Assembly (NCBI RefSeq): GCF_021917145.1
Contig: NC_061077.1
Coordinates: 7,313,298-7,377,297, forward strand
Reading direction: 5' to 3'
Origin: Hypomesus transpacificus
Taxonomy: Eukaryota > Chordata > Actinopteri > Osmeriformes > Osmeridae
Length of the DNA: 64,000 nucleotides
This document shows positions 1 to 16,186 of the stretch, one piece after another (the stretch's first letter is position 1; each line of letters opens with the position of its first letter). The notes under the pieces are model-generated. The model saw nothing but the letters and a program-made list of their open reading frames with translations, searched no databases and was not told the origin of the DNA. A program made the position numbers and the translations under genes.

Positions 1-660
1 AGACTGGGTGAGCTAGGACACATTGGTGTGGATATAAATGTCAATAAATGATTTATTGTGTGACTTACATCAAGTAAACATGAGATATGATGCATGATGT
101 TTGTCCTGTGACCAGAAGTAATCACACAGCCCTCCCACTTCTTAAGGAGTTTGTTGTGGTTGTTTCAGGGTTTAGGGTACAAACTAATCTAGTTAATGTG
201 GCTGGTTATAGCAATGATCTAATTTTGGCAGGTAATGGTTGGGCAGAGTGAGGAAATGTTGAGGTAACGTCCAATCGAGGCTTGGCCTTTCTGTCCCTTA
301 GGCTTGTCCAGTAATCAATTATTTTTTAGTCAATTATTGCAGTGTCAAAACAACCCTTGTCAGTGGCCCCATTAGTAAAAAAAAAAAAAAAAAACTAAAC
401 ATGAGACGAGTATTTAGCACCTACTTGGCAGACTAATGCTAATAAATGGGTATTGATCCTATGACTTTGCCCATCTTTTGACAAGGTTTATGTCACATTT
501 TAGAGTTGTCCTGCCCTTATTAAGTCATGTCTTCAATTAATGTGTGATCTGTAATAGTAACATTACCTTTATCTTTGTATTATTTCTGTCTCAGTAACAG
601 TTTGTTAATCAGTCAGGCTGCATCTAAGATAATGCTGTTTTATTAAATACTAACTCTGTT
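1..660. other. Flank or 5' intron of the first gene; no coding sequence seen
   Basis: AT-rich sequence with an A-run at about 377-394. No open frame of note. The pyrimidine-rich tract and AG at 671-672 form a splice acceptor for the exon carrying the start codon at 674, so at least the last part is probably an intron in the 5' untranslated region whose first exon lies outside the window. Confidence 0.5.
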
Positions 661-673
661 TTTTTCTTTCAGT

Positions 674-3399
674 ATGGAGGATGACTTTTATGATGATCCA
701 GACCTGGAAGAAGGTACAATATGGCCGCTGTTGTAAATTTCACATTAGCAGTACTATTGCTATAGTTCAAAATGTGTTTTGACAAATTAGTGCTTGTCCT
801 TTTTTGTGTCAATGTGCTTGAAATGATCATGAACAAACTATTTTAATGGTTCTTGTTGCAGGTGAACCAGAGTGCTTTGTGACAGTGAGGCCTATTCCCA
901 TCTGCCCAGCCATTATCCAACCAGAGATCGATGTGGAGGTAATGCTGTATGGTCATGAAGATATATTGAAATGTTGTATTCAATTTATAGTCCCTTTGTT
1001 AAAATCTGCTCACTCTGTGCAAGTGTGTTGATTGGCAGTGGTCAACACATCTCCCAGTGAAATTAAAATAAGTACACAATGTGTGGAACTGATATGAACA
1101 TGACACAATGAGCAACAAGTGGCCAGGCCTTTGTCCTTTTGTAAAATGTTTAAGGGTATAAGCAGGCATTTTTATTCTAACGAAATGAAGACCAAGAAAA
1201 AATAAATAAAAGTAAACCAAGAGATTTTAAAATAGATTTTTCCCACAATATACTTACATTATTTTGTTTATCTTTCAATGGCTGGTTGTCTGTTGTTCAC
1301 AGCTCATTGAAGCTTCAGCAAGAACTTAGGTAATATCTAATTGTCCGAGTAAATGCATGATTCTGTTATGTTACTTGCACCAACCATCTCATGCATATCT
1401 CCATCGTTTTGCTCATGGTGTTTTGGTTTGTTTCTAGTAGTTTAGTTCTGGCTTGACTTCATCTGTCCATTATTGTTGTTTTAAATTCTATAAGTCATGC
1501 TTGCATCGTGAAACTAGCACAGCCAAGTTATGAGGTATTGATATTTTTATTTTATAAACTGTAAATGCACTAACATGTAAACATCAATGTTTAAGTATAA
1601 ACTTAAGACGTTTTAGAAATTGGATTTGTGCCATCTTTAACTAGATATTCACAAAACAATTATATCTGTATCTGAATACCACATATATTTAGTCTTATAT
1701 GTTATTGTATGTTTGATAGTGAATATCCCGAAGTACATCATTACATTTGTTTAAAGGGAACTCAAACAATGCTTACAGCATGTAATCTACTAAAAGAAAA
1801 GCACCCTACTGTATGTATTGGTATGCTTTCTCTGAATGGCTATGATACAGATCTCTATCTGACTGATTCCCTTGACTTGAAGTTACCATGGCTGTTTCTA
1901 TCTCTGTCATTCTCCTGCAGATGGTATATGACACAGCCAGTTCTCCTGTCCTACACAACCCAGACCTTCCATCAGCTGATGGAACGCTGTCCAGTGTCTC
2001 TATGTCTCTGGGTGAACAATCACCTGACGTGTCTTCCACTGCCACAACTCCAACCCCTGAAGACCCATTGGAAGCCTCTCAAGAAAACCAACCTCTACAG
2101 CTCTCTGAATCCGAGCCTGAACTAAAACTGGAAAATGAATCAGACAACCGAAACCTTGACCTAACTGTGACTGATACTGAACCGACACTCACTGCTACTG
2201 ACTCAACTTGCTTAGACTTGATTCATTCTGTCACAAACTTGAATATAGATCTGCCTCATACCAACCTGGATGACACTGTCACTAACCTCAAAGACACAGT
2301 ATGTGACCCCCTTTATAATGTTAATGAGCTCCTTAACATTGACCCCAGTGACATTGTTACTGATCTTAGTGATACTGTTACTGACATTCATGAATATGTA
2401 ACTGACCCTACTGATGCTATTACTGACCCTAGTGACACTGTGATGAACTTTAGAGAAGCTGTTACCGACCGTATTGACACCGTGATTGACCCGAGTGATA
2501 CTGATACTGGGACAGACCCCACTCATACTTTTACTCCCGCGCCACACATTGAGATCCAAGCTAATGTGCCTTTACTGAACTATAAAAGAAATCAGAGCAA
2601 TCTTCTTACAATCCCAGAACAGGAGATGGAGGGTGGATCAGAAATGAAAAAAGAAGAAGAACATTTGAGGCTGAAAGAGGACAAATGGTTGGTAAGCAGA
2701 AACAAGAAGCTACCCACCAGCTCCATCGAGCTTTCAGAGCAGTCCTCAGACCCTGACCATGGTGAGCTTGGGACTGAGAGTGACATTGAGACCGGAGTTT
2801 CTCCAGAGTCATCCCCAACTTCCCCTGAGGAGGCTGATAAACTGATGTGGTTAGAGGGGGGCCTACAGAGAAAGTATGGGAATCTGGTGTTGCGAGCAGA
2901 GTGCTGGTCACAGAGCCAGCAGGCCTCAGGAGAGTATATACCTGGAGTAGAGATATCCTCCTGCATGTGGTTGCCACCTGTTGATTCCACAGACAGTGCT
3001 CCCACTGTAACAAGCCAGACACCTGTGGAAGATGGGCACACAACTGCACTTTCACCTGGATGCACAAACAACCATTCAATGTCAGAAGGTTTCACAGAGA
3101 TTAGGCCCTCCATGCCCCAATACTCACAGAAGACCACACAAGACCCACATAAAGTTAGTCGTTGTGAGGCAGCTGAAAAAGAAGAGTCTTACCCGTTTTT
3201 CTCTGTTACAGTGGGAGATCAGTCAAGCAACCTATCAGAGAAACACAATCCTCTGATTCCTGAGTCTGAGCCTACCATGGAAAGGATTCTGATCTCATCA
3301 ATCATCTTCCTGAGTGTAGTGATCTGCATGACACTGGTGCTCCATCAACCCAGTGTTTTCCTCTTCATGGGACTTTTCTTCATCACACTCTGTTTCTAA
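674..3399 (+). CDS. Unrecognised 531-aa acidic protein with hydrophobic C-terminus (three coding exons)
   Basis: Coding exons are 674-713, 862-938 and 1921-3399. All have AG/GT borders and the joined frame is 39 + 492 codons plus stop. The start is the first ATG after the acceptor at 671-672 and opens with an acidic stretch (MEDDFYDDPDLEE). The last exon encodes a Ser/Thr/Asp/Glu-rich, low-complexity chain. Its middle (about 2271-2510) contains degenerate seven-residue repeats of the type D-x-V-T-D-x-x. A lysine/glutamate-rich patch and a more ordered-looking stretch (LMWLEGGLQRKYGNLVLRAE, about 2857-2916) follow. The final ~40 residues hold two hydrophobic segments ending LFFITLCF, as in a tail-anchored or hairpin membrane protein. 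I do not recognise the family. The ORF that starts at 1888 reads into the intron and overstates the exon. A membrane-anchored location is inference. Confidence 0.7.
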
Positions 3400-4800
3400 T
3401 CACTCAAGAGCCATGTTCCCCCTGCCAGGTGCCTTTTCATGATTCCAAACAAACACATTGATTATTATGTGCACAAGTGGATCTTGTTGTTTTTTTTATT
3501 TGTGCTTGTGTGAGGGTGTAAATGTGTGTATGATTTCTCGCACCAAAAAAAGTTGCTGTTATATTTTGTCATGATATCCCATATGAGGTCAATATGATAG
3601 TTAATTATTAGCTTTTTACTTAAGGATTTCAATTGTAAAAACGGTTTTCCAAAAGTGGTAATTAAAACATATGGATATAATAATAATAATAACAGATTTT
3701 ATTTATAACACACTTTACATTTGAAACAAATCTCAAAGTGCTACAGTTAAGATTATAAAACAAGGTAAGAACATCAATATAAAATACAATTAGATAATGG
3801 GGTTAATTAAAACTCATAAGCTCTGCTAAAAAGAAAAGTTTTTAGTCCTTTTTTTAAAGTCTCGGTAGTTTGAGACTGGAGCACCTACTGTATCTTCTAC
3901 TCTTTACTTTCTAAATGACATGGCATTACAATTTGTGGTGGGAGAACATGTTACTGACAACATTAAGTTTCAGTTTTTGATATCATTAGTATTAATATGT
4001 TAGTTTACTTGTTTTTAGATTTTTGGAAATCTTCTTTAGAGCATGGGTAATTATGTTCCCCCCCCTGTAAGTCTTTGTAGTCTCTCCCTAATATGTAGCA
4101 GGATATCAAGGACATATCTGTATAACAGATAAGGTCCATTACAGAATCAAAGGTTCTGCGGTAAAATGTGTCATTCTAAAACGATTTATCCACCATTTGA
4201 GTCGGAATGACATCTTGGCCATCTTTGGCTAATAGACCATGTAAGATAATCTTTCAAATTAATGTTCAGTACAGACCTATAACATTTTGACGTGAAACAC
4301 TTTGATGTCACGGTTCCCATATCTACATGTTGCTTAAACTCTGTTGTAGCAGTCAAAAGTCTGTACCTGCATGTTCAAGAAAAAAAACGTTTTCCCAAAC
4401 TTCTATAGCACAGTCATGACCATTTAGATTGAGATAATGAATTAATATAAATTTGAAGTGATAGATATGTATGTTTGCAGTGTGTGTATTTGTGAATGTA
4501 AGTGGACCATAAAATTAGGTCTTTAACTCTTATTTCCCTATGTCTTATTTCCCTATGTTTATGTTCTACAGTTTTTATGCAAAACATTAGTATCAGTATC
4601 CTGCTCTATCAATCACTACATCTCATTGTCATTCAGAATCATAAGAAAAACTAGTTTATATGTACAATCATGGGATTAAAATCTTTATGATACATGAATT
4701 AACTACTGAATTATATCTGCAGAGTTTTCGTGTTTGAGACTTAAGGCAGGCCGCAGTCTGTGTACTAGCTTGGAATAAATGGAAATAACCAGAGGCAACA
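3400..4800 (+). other. Probable 3' untranslated region of the 531-aa protein gene
   Basis: AT-rich, without credible coding frames. The first clean AATAAA on this strand after the stop is at 4774-4779 and is a candidate polyadenylation signal, which would give a 3' UTR of about 1.4 kb. It contains the dispersed-repeat-like segment noted at 3680-3890. The transcript end is inference. Confidence 0.35.
3680..3890. repeat. Dispersed-repeat-like segment with ATA/TAA microsatellite
   Basis: An (ATA)n run at about 3678-3691 leads into sequence of the form 'ttttatttataacacactttacatttg', then 'caaagtgctaca' and later 'aaagaaaagtttttagtcc'. This order resembles a dispersed repeat I remember as common in fish genomes. 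I cannot assign a family or exact ends. A repeat-library search would settle it. Confidence 0.35.
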
Positions 4801-6884
4801 TGAGCCGCTGATATTAGCTAAAAGGTCAGGCATTGCATTGAAGTCATGGTGTCATACTTCAGTACAGAGGGCAGAGCCGTCATTGTAAACTTAGAACAGT
4901 GTTTAGAGGCCGACAATTCCCCCGTGAAGCCCCTTTAAAATATAGGCTTATGGTTGACTGGTGACAGTTCATGGATTTTTTTATATAGGGTTATCTATTG
5001 TGTAATCAAAGTTTTACTTATGCAATATTAGTGTATACTTTTGTTGTCCAGCTATTGTAAGTATGCTGTTGTTTTTTTGCCGTCCAAAAAGAGAACATAC
5101 AAAACGCAAACAGTCCACAACATGGATAATGACCGATACGTTTGATGTAAATTAATAATTTCATTCTAAAACTTGTTTACTTTTTGGTGACAGATTTTGA
5201 CTTGTATAGGCTACGGCCATTCATATCTCTCTCTGTCTATAGCTGAGCCATAGCTCTCTCTCTCTTTTTCTCCGTCCCGAATCGAACCGAATGGACTCCG
5301 CGAAGAGGCGAACCGCTTTCGAGCAAGCAGCCATTTGATTGGGATTATTATGAAAAATATAGGCTATATTTTTACAAATCTATCTTTGCGTTTTAGTGTG
5401 TTATGCATCTCTTCAATCCGAATTTTACGATGTTTTGTTGTCAATTATGCATTTGTTGAAATAATCTAATGTCTCGTTGGACAAGCCTTCGCTGGACGTC
5501 ATAACAAAGACTGCAAATAATTGTTCGTGATAAATAGAGAGCGTGCATAGCTAAATAATGCAAACAGAAATTTATCATGGCTATTTTCAGTCCTCAAGAC
5601 CGTGTGAAACGATTATTGGACGAGCAGTATGATTGTCAAGATAATTTTCGCAGTGGGAAATATATTAATTTTATAAACGTTTATGGGTGGGTAACCGTTG
5701 ACAATCTGACATCATTTGGATAGAGGGATAGAGAACAAGATTCTGTTTTTCCACATCCGAATTTTCCTTACACCCTTTTCGACCTGATGATGCGACGTGG
5801 AAGTCGGGAGTTTTATGAAAATGGATGGATGACATGACATGGACATGGACATGGACATGGACACGAACACAAACAACAACCTTTGGTCTGTGAAACTACA
5901 AAATGATAATAAAGCATAACCAGAGACTCAACTGAACAGAGATCGCACTCAATGGTTGGATCAATAGTTCATTTATTAGACATTTTGGATTATACATGAT
6001 CATTTATTCTTGTGTCACAGTGCCTACCCGAGGAGAATGGCTTGCATATAACAGGTGTTGGGCCAGGCAACAAAGGAGAATGCAGCTCTTCAATATTTTT
6101 CCTCTCATTTTAATGAACTGTAATACCAAACTAAAACGGTCAATTATAGAGCAGTGCATAAATGAAAGGTAAGTTATTTTTGGATGGCCACTAGATGATT
6201 ATTCCTACTCTACAGGCCTGGTCAGACTGATGGAAGTATAAAGCAGACTAGGCCGACTGTTTATTATTGTTATCATAATCAACATCTAGCTATTATTCAC
6301 ATTATTGCAATGTTTTCGTCATGTATTGTTTAAAATAAAAATGAGATATGTTGGGACCTACAATCCTTAGGGCCAACTAACTCACTGTTATGTAATAAAA
6401 TGTAAATCACTTTATAAGTATTGGCATAGATTAAATATTTTGAATAGTGTGACAACAGGTGATACATTTCTCTGTCTCTCGAGCAACTACACACAGACAA
6501 ACCCACAAACATGGCAGCATGAAACATAATGCTAGTTTATCAGACTGTCTCTGCCTCCCGATATCTACTTAGATGTGCTCTGTCTGCTCCATCCATACAC
6601 CCCCATGCATGCACTCAAACACCCACACTTGCACAAAGTATGTGAGCTGTTGTATCTTAGCAACGGGCAAGGTAATTACTGAGAGAGCCAAGGAGCTGGC
6701 ATGTTGTAGAGCTGCTGATCTGATCCCAGACATAGAGACAGCAAGGCACAGATTGTTGCCCAACAGAAGCCATTGAAAGCCAGGCTTTTATTTTCTAAAT
6801 AACATTATGTGGGTGATCATTTCAAGACAAGGATGTTGCAATGACTGCCAGAATGATCTCATGCTGTCTGTCTCTAATTTACAG
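4801..6884 (+). other. Intergenic region and likely 5' non-coding part of gpr173
   Basis: No coding frame is supported. A CT-rich tract lies at 5226-5270 and is followed by a CG-containing stretch, which would fit a promoter or first non-coding exon. A short GACATG hexamer repeat is at 5831-5865. The acceptor at 6883-6884 (tttacag) opens the exon that carries the gpr173 coding sequence, so an upstream non-coding exon must exist. Its donor was not fixed. Confidence 0.4.
5831..5865. repeat. Short (GACATG)n tandem repeat
   Basis: About five to six consecutive copies of the hexamer gacatg, grading into ggacacgaacac. A simple repeat in non-coding sequence. Confidence 0.8.
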
Positions 6885-7088
6885 GTGGTAAACGTCAGAG
6901 AAGAAGGACATTTTTCAAGTCTGTCATGTAGAATGGATCCTCCCTGTTCCTCCCTGTAAGAGGAGAGGAGGAGACAGAGAATCCCCAGGACGAGGAAGAG
7001 GGGGGCTGCAGGAGGTGGAATAGTTGAGCTGTGTGCACAGTAAAGAGAGAGGGAGGTGTGAATCCATAGATCTAGGTAGTGGGAGAAT

Positions 7089-8270
7089 ATGGCTAACCAG
7101 AGCTTTGGCATTGATGGCCCTGGGAGTCTACTAGCTGTACTGGCCTCACAGAGTGGACTGGCAAGGGGCAGCACCAGTAGTGGAGGAATCACAGCCTCAG
7201 ATGTGTCAGCCTACTTCAAGCTAATCTTCTTGGGGCTAATCATCTGTATCAGCCTGGCAGGCAACTTGTTGGTGTCCCTACTTATCCTCCGTGACAGGAC
7301 CCTCCACCAAGCCCCCTATTTCTTCCTCCTTGATCTGTGCCTGGCCGATGCTGTTCGCTCTGCCGCCTGCTTTCCCTTCGTCTTGGTGTCTGTTCACAAC
7401 AGCTCGGCCTGGACCTACAGTACCCTGAGTTGTAAGGTGGTAGCCTTTTTGGCTGTGCTCTTCTGTTTTCATGCTGCCTTCATGTTATTCTGTGTGGCTG
7501 TCACTCGCTACCTGGCCATCGCTCACCACCGCTTCTATGCCAAGCGCATGACGGTCTGGACCTGCGCCGCCATCATCTGCATGGTCTGGACTCTGGCTGT
7601 TGCTATGGCATTCCCGCCTGTATTTGATGTGGGGACCTACAAGTTCATCCACGATGAAGACCAGTGCATCTTTGAGCACCGCTACCTGAAGACCAATGAC
7701 ACTCTGGGCTTCATGCTGATGTTGGCTGTTGTGGTACTGGCCACTCACGGCTTCTATGCCAAGCTCCTTCTCTTTGAATATCGGCATCGCAAGATGAAGC
7801 CTGTTCAACTGGTGCCGGCCATCAGCCAAAACTGGACCTTTCACGGGCCTGGGGCGACAGGTCAGGCTGCAGCCAACTGGATTGCAGGGTTTGGTCGGGG
7901 TCCCATGCCACCCACCCTCCTGGGCATCCGGCAGAATCTACACACCCAACACCGGCGCCTGCTAGGCATGGAGGAGGTGAGGTCAGAGAGGAGGCTGGGG
8001 AGGATGTTCTACACCATCACTCTGCTCTTCCTGGTCCTCTGGGCGCCCTACATAGTGGCCTGCTTCTGGAGGGTGTTCGTGAAGTCCTGCTCTATCCCTC
8101 ACAGGTACCTCACCATCACAGTGTGGATGAGTTTCGTCCAGGCTGGGGTCAACCCCATCTTCTGTCTCCTACTCAACGAAGACCTGAGGAAAGTTCTGAG
8201 GGCCCACCTGCCCGCTTACTGGAGGACCAAACAACACCTGCCACAAGACGAGGCATACTGCATCATGTAA
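7089..8270 (+). CDS. gpr173: G-protein-coupled receptor 173 (SREB3)
   Basis: A 393-aa seven-transmembrane orphan class A receptor of the SREB family (GPR27/GPR85/GPR173), a plasma-membrane protein found mainly in brain in other vertebrates. Seven hydrophobic helices are visible. The family signatures are near-identical to human GPR173: a TRY triplet in place of DRY at the end of helix 3 (TRYLAIAHHRFYAKRMT), FPPVFDVGTYKFI in loop 2, the long third loop with MKPVQLVPAISQNWTFHGPG and FGRGPMPPTLLGIRQN, and a C-terminus ending YCIM (human YCVM). The coding region is one exon, as usual for this family. The start ATG follows a 5' UTR exon opened by the acceptor at 6883-6884. The N-terminus is somewhat longer than in human (373 aa in total), Gly/Ser-rich and poorly conserved. 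The assignment to gpr173 rather than gpr85 or gpr27 rests on the loop and tail sequence. Confidence 0.95.
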   Translation: MANQSFGIDGPGSLLAVLASQSGLARGSTSSGGITASDVSAYFKLIFLGLIICISLAGNLLVSLLILRDRTLHQAPYFFLLDLCLADAVRSAACFPFVLVSVHNSSAWTYSTLSCKVVAFLAVLFCFHAAFMLFCVAVTRYLAIAHHRFYAKRMTVWTCAAIICMVWTLAVAMAFPPVFDVGTYKFIHDEDQCIFEHRYLKTNDTLGFMLMLAVVVLATHGFYAKLLLFEYRHRKMKPVQLVPAISQNWTFHGPGATGQAAANWIAGFGRGPMPPTLLGIRQNLHTQHRRLLGMEEVRSERRLGRMFYTITLLFLVLWAPYIVACFWRVFVKSCSIPHRYLTITVWMSFVQAGVNPIFCLLLNEDLRKVLRAHLPAYWRTKQHLPQDEAYCIM

Positions 8271-9591
8271 TGGGAGGGGGATTCAAGTGTGTGTGGAGGA
8301 GTTGTTTGTGCGTTCAGAGAGCTTATAGTGGGCTGTGACAAACAGGATGCTCCAGGAAGGTGTTAAGGCAGATACAATGTATAAGTCTACTCTGAAGGTC
8401 ATACTGAAATGAGCTACGCATTAGAGGAACACTTGTACTGTACATGATTAGAGTAGGGTGTATGTCTTCACATGTACTGTAATGATGCATGAACTAGTTG
8501 CATTTGAGCAAAAAGGACATTGTAGGCTACCAAGTCAGTAATAGGCCTGATAATCAAATGCCACTTCAAGATTTGATTGCCTTACACTTAAGATGGATAA
8601 ACCTGCCCTATGGAAGTATTACTCACAAAGCTGTACATGGAACGATAATCCTACATACTGTACACAGGACTTGAACAACTGGAGAGACATGCACTGGACT
8701 ATTGATATAATTGCGGGCTTGTTTCTGATTTGAAAAAAATGATACAGCTAAAACTTCTCAGAGGATTCTTAAACCGTGGACGCCTTCTTCATGTGGCTCA
8801 GAGAAGACTGAAAGAAATCAAGTGGACATCTTCCTGTTTGTATAAAACACGAATGCCTGTTTTACTTTCTTTATAAACAAAACACATGTTGCAGATGCCA
8901 CTATTTTTACAAAGGAATTGTGAATTGGATTCATAATGTACAGTGTGTGATCTTATGTCAAGAAAGGAAAATATATTCCTACTCATGTTTTTTTTTATTA
9001 ATGTGTGTGTCAGTGAGTTAGCGTGTGTGTGCTTGTTTGTTTAAAGTATGGGAGCGAACAAGAGAAAATGATGACAGATTACAATATAGAAGAATATTTC
9101 AAAAGAATGGTGTCATTGTATGCCTTGGAATGATGATAAAATATGTAGTGAGATGTCCTATGAATGCAAGGGACTGCAACTGATGGGCAGGTTCAGGTAG
9201 ACTACAGACAATGATTGAGAGTGAAAAATTACCTGAAAACCATATCTTGTGCATTGTAGGAGGTCCCATGAGATTAATTTTGGCCCCAATGATGATGTAT
9301 TTGATAGAGCTGAATTAGATGAAGTTGGTAAACAACCCAATACATTTGTTTGAAAAATTACTCTCTAGGGAATGCATCCCAAGTATTTTGGTGTTTCATT
9401 AAACCTTTCTTAATATTCGGCACTCCAGAACCTAAATAAGTCAACCATTCCAACGGATGCCCCCTTAACATACTAGAGTGCATATTTCAAACTAAAAAGT
9501 GAAACATGGTTAATTATTTCAGATATGGCGTTATTTTCTATAGTCTTGTTTCTGTACAGTATAATTGAAGTGGTTATTTTGTCCACACATC

Positions 9592-9597
9592 AATAAA
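9592..9597 (+). terminator. gpr173: Candidate polyadenylation signal of gpr173
   Basis: AATAAA within 'caataaagagtc', about 1.3 kb after the gpr173 stop and followed by T/TG-rich sequence (cttttgctgcatttgg). It is the best-placed signal on this strand before the oppositely oriented wdr13 3' UTR. Confidence 0.55.
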
Positions 9598-9619
9598 GAG
9601 TCTACTTTTGCTGCATTTG

Positions 9620-10927
9620 GATTCCACTGTCAATGCACTTTCATTTCTGGCCTACATTTGACAACACTGGCAATAATATATGTTACATGTAAAATATTAC
9701 ATTTGAGATAAAGAAAACATTGTACAATTATGTTGGAATACACAAATTATAATATTTTGAAGATCTGTTAGTCTGGAAAGGCAGTTATAGTTATATATAA
9801 ACCTTTATTGCTACTTAAATGTCTTCACAAAAAGAGTGTATTTTCACTCTGCTGGGGTATTCTACCTTTGGAGATTAAGGTATTGAAAAATATTCAGAAA
9901 ACCAAATTAAGTATGGGTTCATAACACTGAACAGTACAAACTAGCTGTTGACATTATAAATGCATTGGCAACCAACTGCTGGATTGAGGATTTAGAATGA
10001 TTCCTTCGGATATAATCAAAATAGACTTGGAGTTACAATAACTTATAGGGTATCTTGTGGAGTTAAAAAAATGTTGGTCAAAAAGTTCAAGCTCTGCACA
10101 CCAGGGGTGCCCTGGTTGTAAAATGTTTTATATCAGAACATGTAAACAAGACCAAACTACACAACCTTTATAACATTACAGTAGGCTAGGGTTTATTCAA
10201 TGTATGCGTATAATAAATATATTAATCTGGAGTCTTTTAATCTAGAATGAAACACAAACTAGCATATAGAACACACAAAATACACACACTTAAGACACGC
10301 ACAATGTTTCATTACAGTAACATCACTTTTCAAAGTATTTTTCTGTGTTGTTTTAAAGTGAATTTGTCAGTACTAATTTAGTTTGATCTGTGATTTAGTG
10401 CCATGCACATCATACCAACCCATGACACTGAGGAATGCTTAATAGGCAAAGATTAAGGGACTGGTAAGATTTAAGGAAATAAGGCTGTCAGGTCACTCAT
10501 TACTGCTTCTTAACTGTTACATAACAGGTTAGCTAGCGCTCCAAACAGTCTGACAGAACAGGTTATGCAATACAAATAGTGAAGGAATTGCCTTTGAAAG
10601 ATAACATTTCATGCTGCACATATGTGCACACCAGGTTAAGTTGACATCCTAATAGTACAAGCCCTGGCACATGCATGTTTCTCCAGGTTAGTGTTCTTCA
10701 GTTTGCAAAGACACAGCTGTTGCATGTAGAAGTGTTTACCTACGCAGAAGTCCTAATATTACCAACACCCTTGACAATAAGCCAACAAAGCCAATAACAA
10801 TTTCAGGTTGTAACTGTCCATCAATGCTGCCTCAGCAGTCTAGTACAGTTGTAAAAACTAATTATTGGACGGACAAGAGCTTTTTCAGTAGTTTTTTCCC
10901 AGAGCATGGAAGCATTTGGTTGGTGGA
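9620..10927 (-). other. wdr13 3' untranslated region and gap to gpr173
   Basis: AT-rich, no coding frame. Reverse-strand AATAAA motifs lie at 10192-10197 and 9804-9809 and are candidate polyadenylation signals for wdr13. gpr173 and wdr13 are therefore convergent, with 3' ends a few hundred bases apart. Which signal is used cannot be decided from sequence. Confidence 0.4.
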
Positions 10928-14927
<4,000 letters not shown>

Positions 14928-15494
14928 TCCACAAACACTTAGGGTTGAGGGAAAGCCACTGCCTTAGCAGATGTCAGATTCTAGAGACATACACAAGACA
15001 TGACTACCTTATATCCAAAGACAATCTGATCATAAGAATTTAATGTGTGTGTAGAGTGGGACCCAGGAATCGTTGCGTGCGTGCGTGCGTGCGTGCATAT
15101 GTGTGTGAGTGTCTGTCTGTCTGTTCTACATGGCTACGTAGAAATTCTGAACCCCATCAGCTAAAACGTAGCTAGCAACACAAGGAAGACACATAGAAAG
15201 CTGGTGTGCATATGGACATCATTAAATTATCTTGCCTCGATCTTACAATTAGACTTTTGCGAACAGATAGCTTGTCTCATCGCGACAGAATGATTTGCTA
15301 ACCAGCTAGCTACAGCTGGCTGGCGTTAGCCTAGCTCGATACTGTCTGTACAAGGAAAAGAAAAGAAAACTGAACTGAAAATGAGATTGTCTTTTGAACT
15401 TAATTGCTACTATCTAATTTTACATAGAGTACTTCTTATGATTTCTCTTGCGTTGACACTATAATGAAGTACACCAATGTTAGCTCACATCATA

Positions 15495-16186
15495 CCTACC
15501 TTCCTTCCTTAGCTTCGCTCCATCGTTGGTCGGTATCTGTCAAATTTAGTCATGTGACACATGTAGATCCTGCCCAGTTGCCGGATACACTAACATGTAC
15601 ACCAGTAAACTGCTACGTTGCACTGTAAAAACAAATCCCCATGATTTAGCAGTCAAATATGACCACTGGTGGCAAACTTTCTTAAATATTTTATGATACT
15701 GGAAACCAATAGCAAGACTCGATGAAGGAAAACGATGTTCAATTAGTTCAATTCAATTACTAGTATCAAATTATACGAAATTGTTCTCCAATAGCCTACC
15801 CCACATCACAGACACACTGAGGACAAACTTACCATACTCACTAAGAAATACTTAGAAATACTAGTTTTTTTTTATTGATTACAATATAATGAAATGTCTT
15901 CCTTGTTGTTGATAACAAGTCATTGTTGGTCCTCACAGTCACACAATAGTGGGATTAGAAAATATGGTCGCGTGCTCAGAGGTTTCGCCTGAGCTCAGCA
16001 AAGGCCCTCAGAACGGTCCTCACGCGCAGCTGACGGGGCTCTTTGCTTGTTCCGGATGGTCTTTCTGGAAGGGGCCCCGGTGACAGGAGCATTCAGCACC
16101 CAGAGCCATAAATGAACGAGTTGAGCGCCACATAAGCACTCGCCTACATTTTCTAATAGAAGCAAGGACTTTGGAACGCAGCCAAG
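15495..16186. promoter_or_regulatory. Shared upstream region between wdr13 and the lysine-rich small-protein gene
   Basis: The wdr13 first exon (minus strand, about 15,501-15,540) and the first coding exon of the small gene (plus strand, ATG 16187) diverge across roughly 0.6 kb, so the two promoters are close together or shared. CG-containing sequence lies at 15,965-16,100 just upstream of the small gene. No TATA box was identified for either gene. Exact start sites are inference. Confidence 0.4.

Noticed and set aside
16091..16112. REST/NRSF (RE1) site upstream of the small gene
   Set aside because: Only the first half (ttcagcacc) fits. The second half does not match GGACAG.
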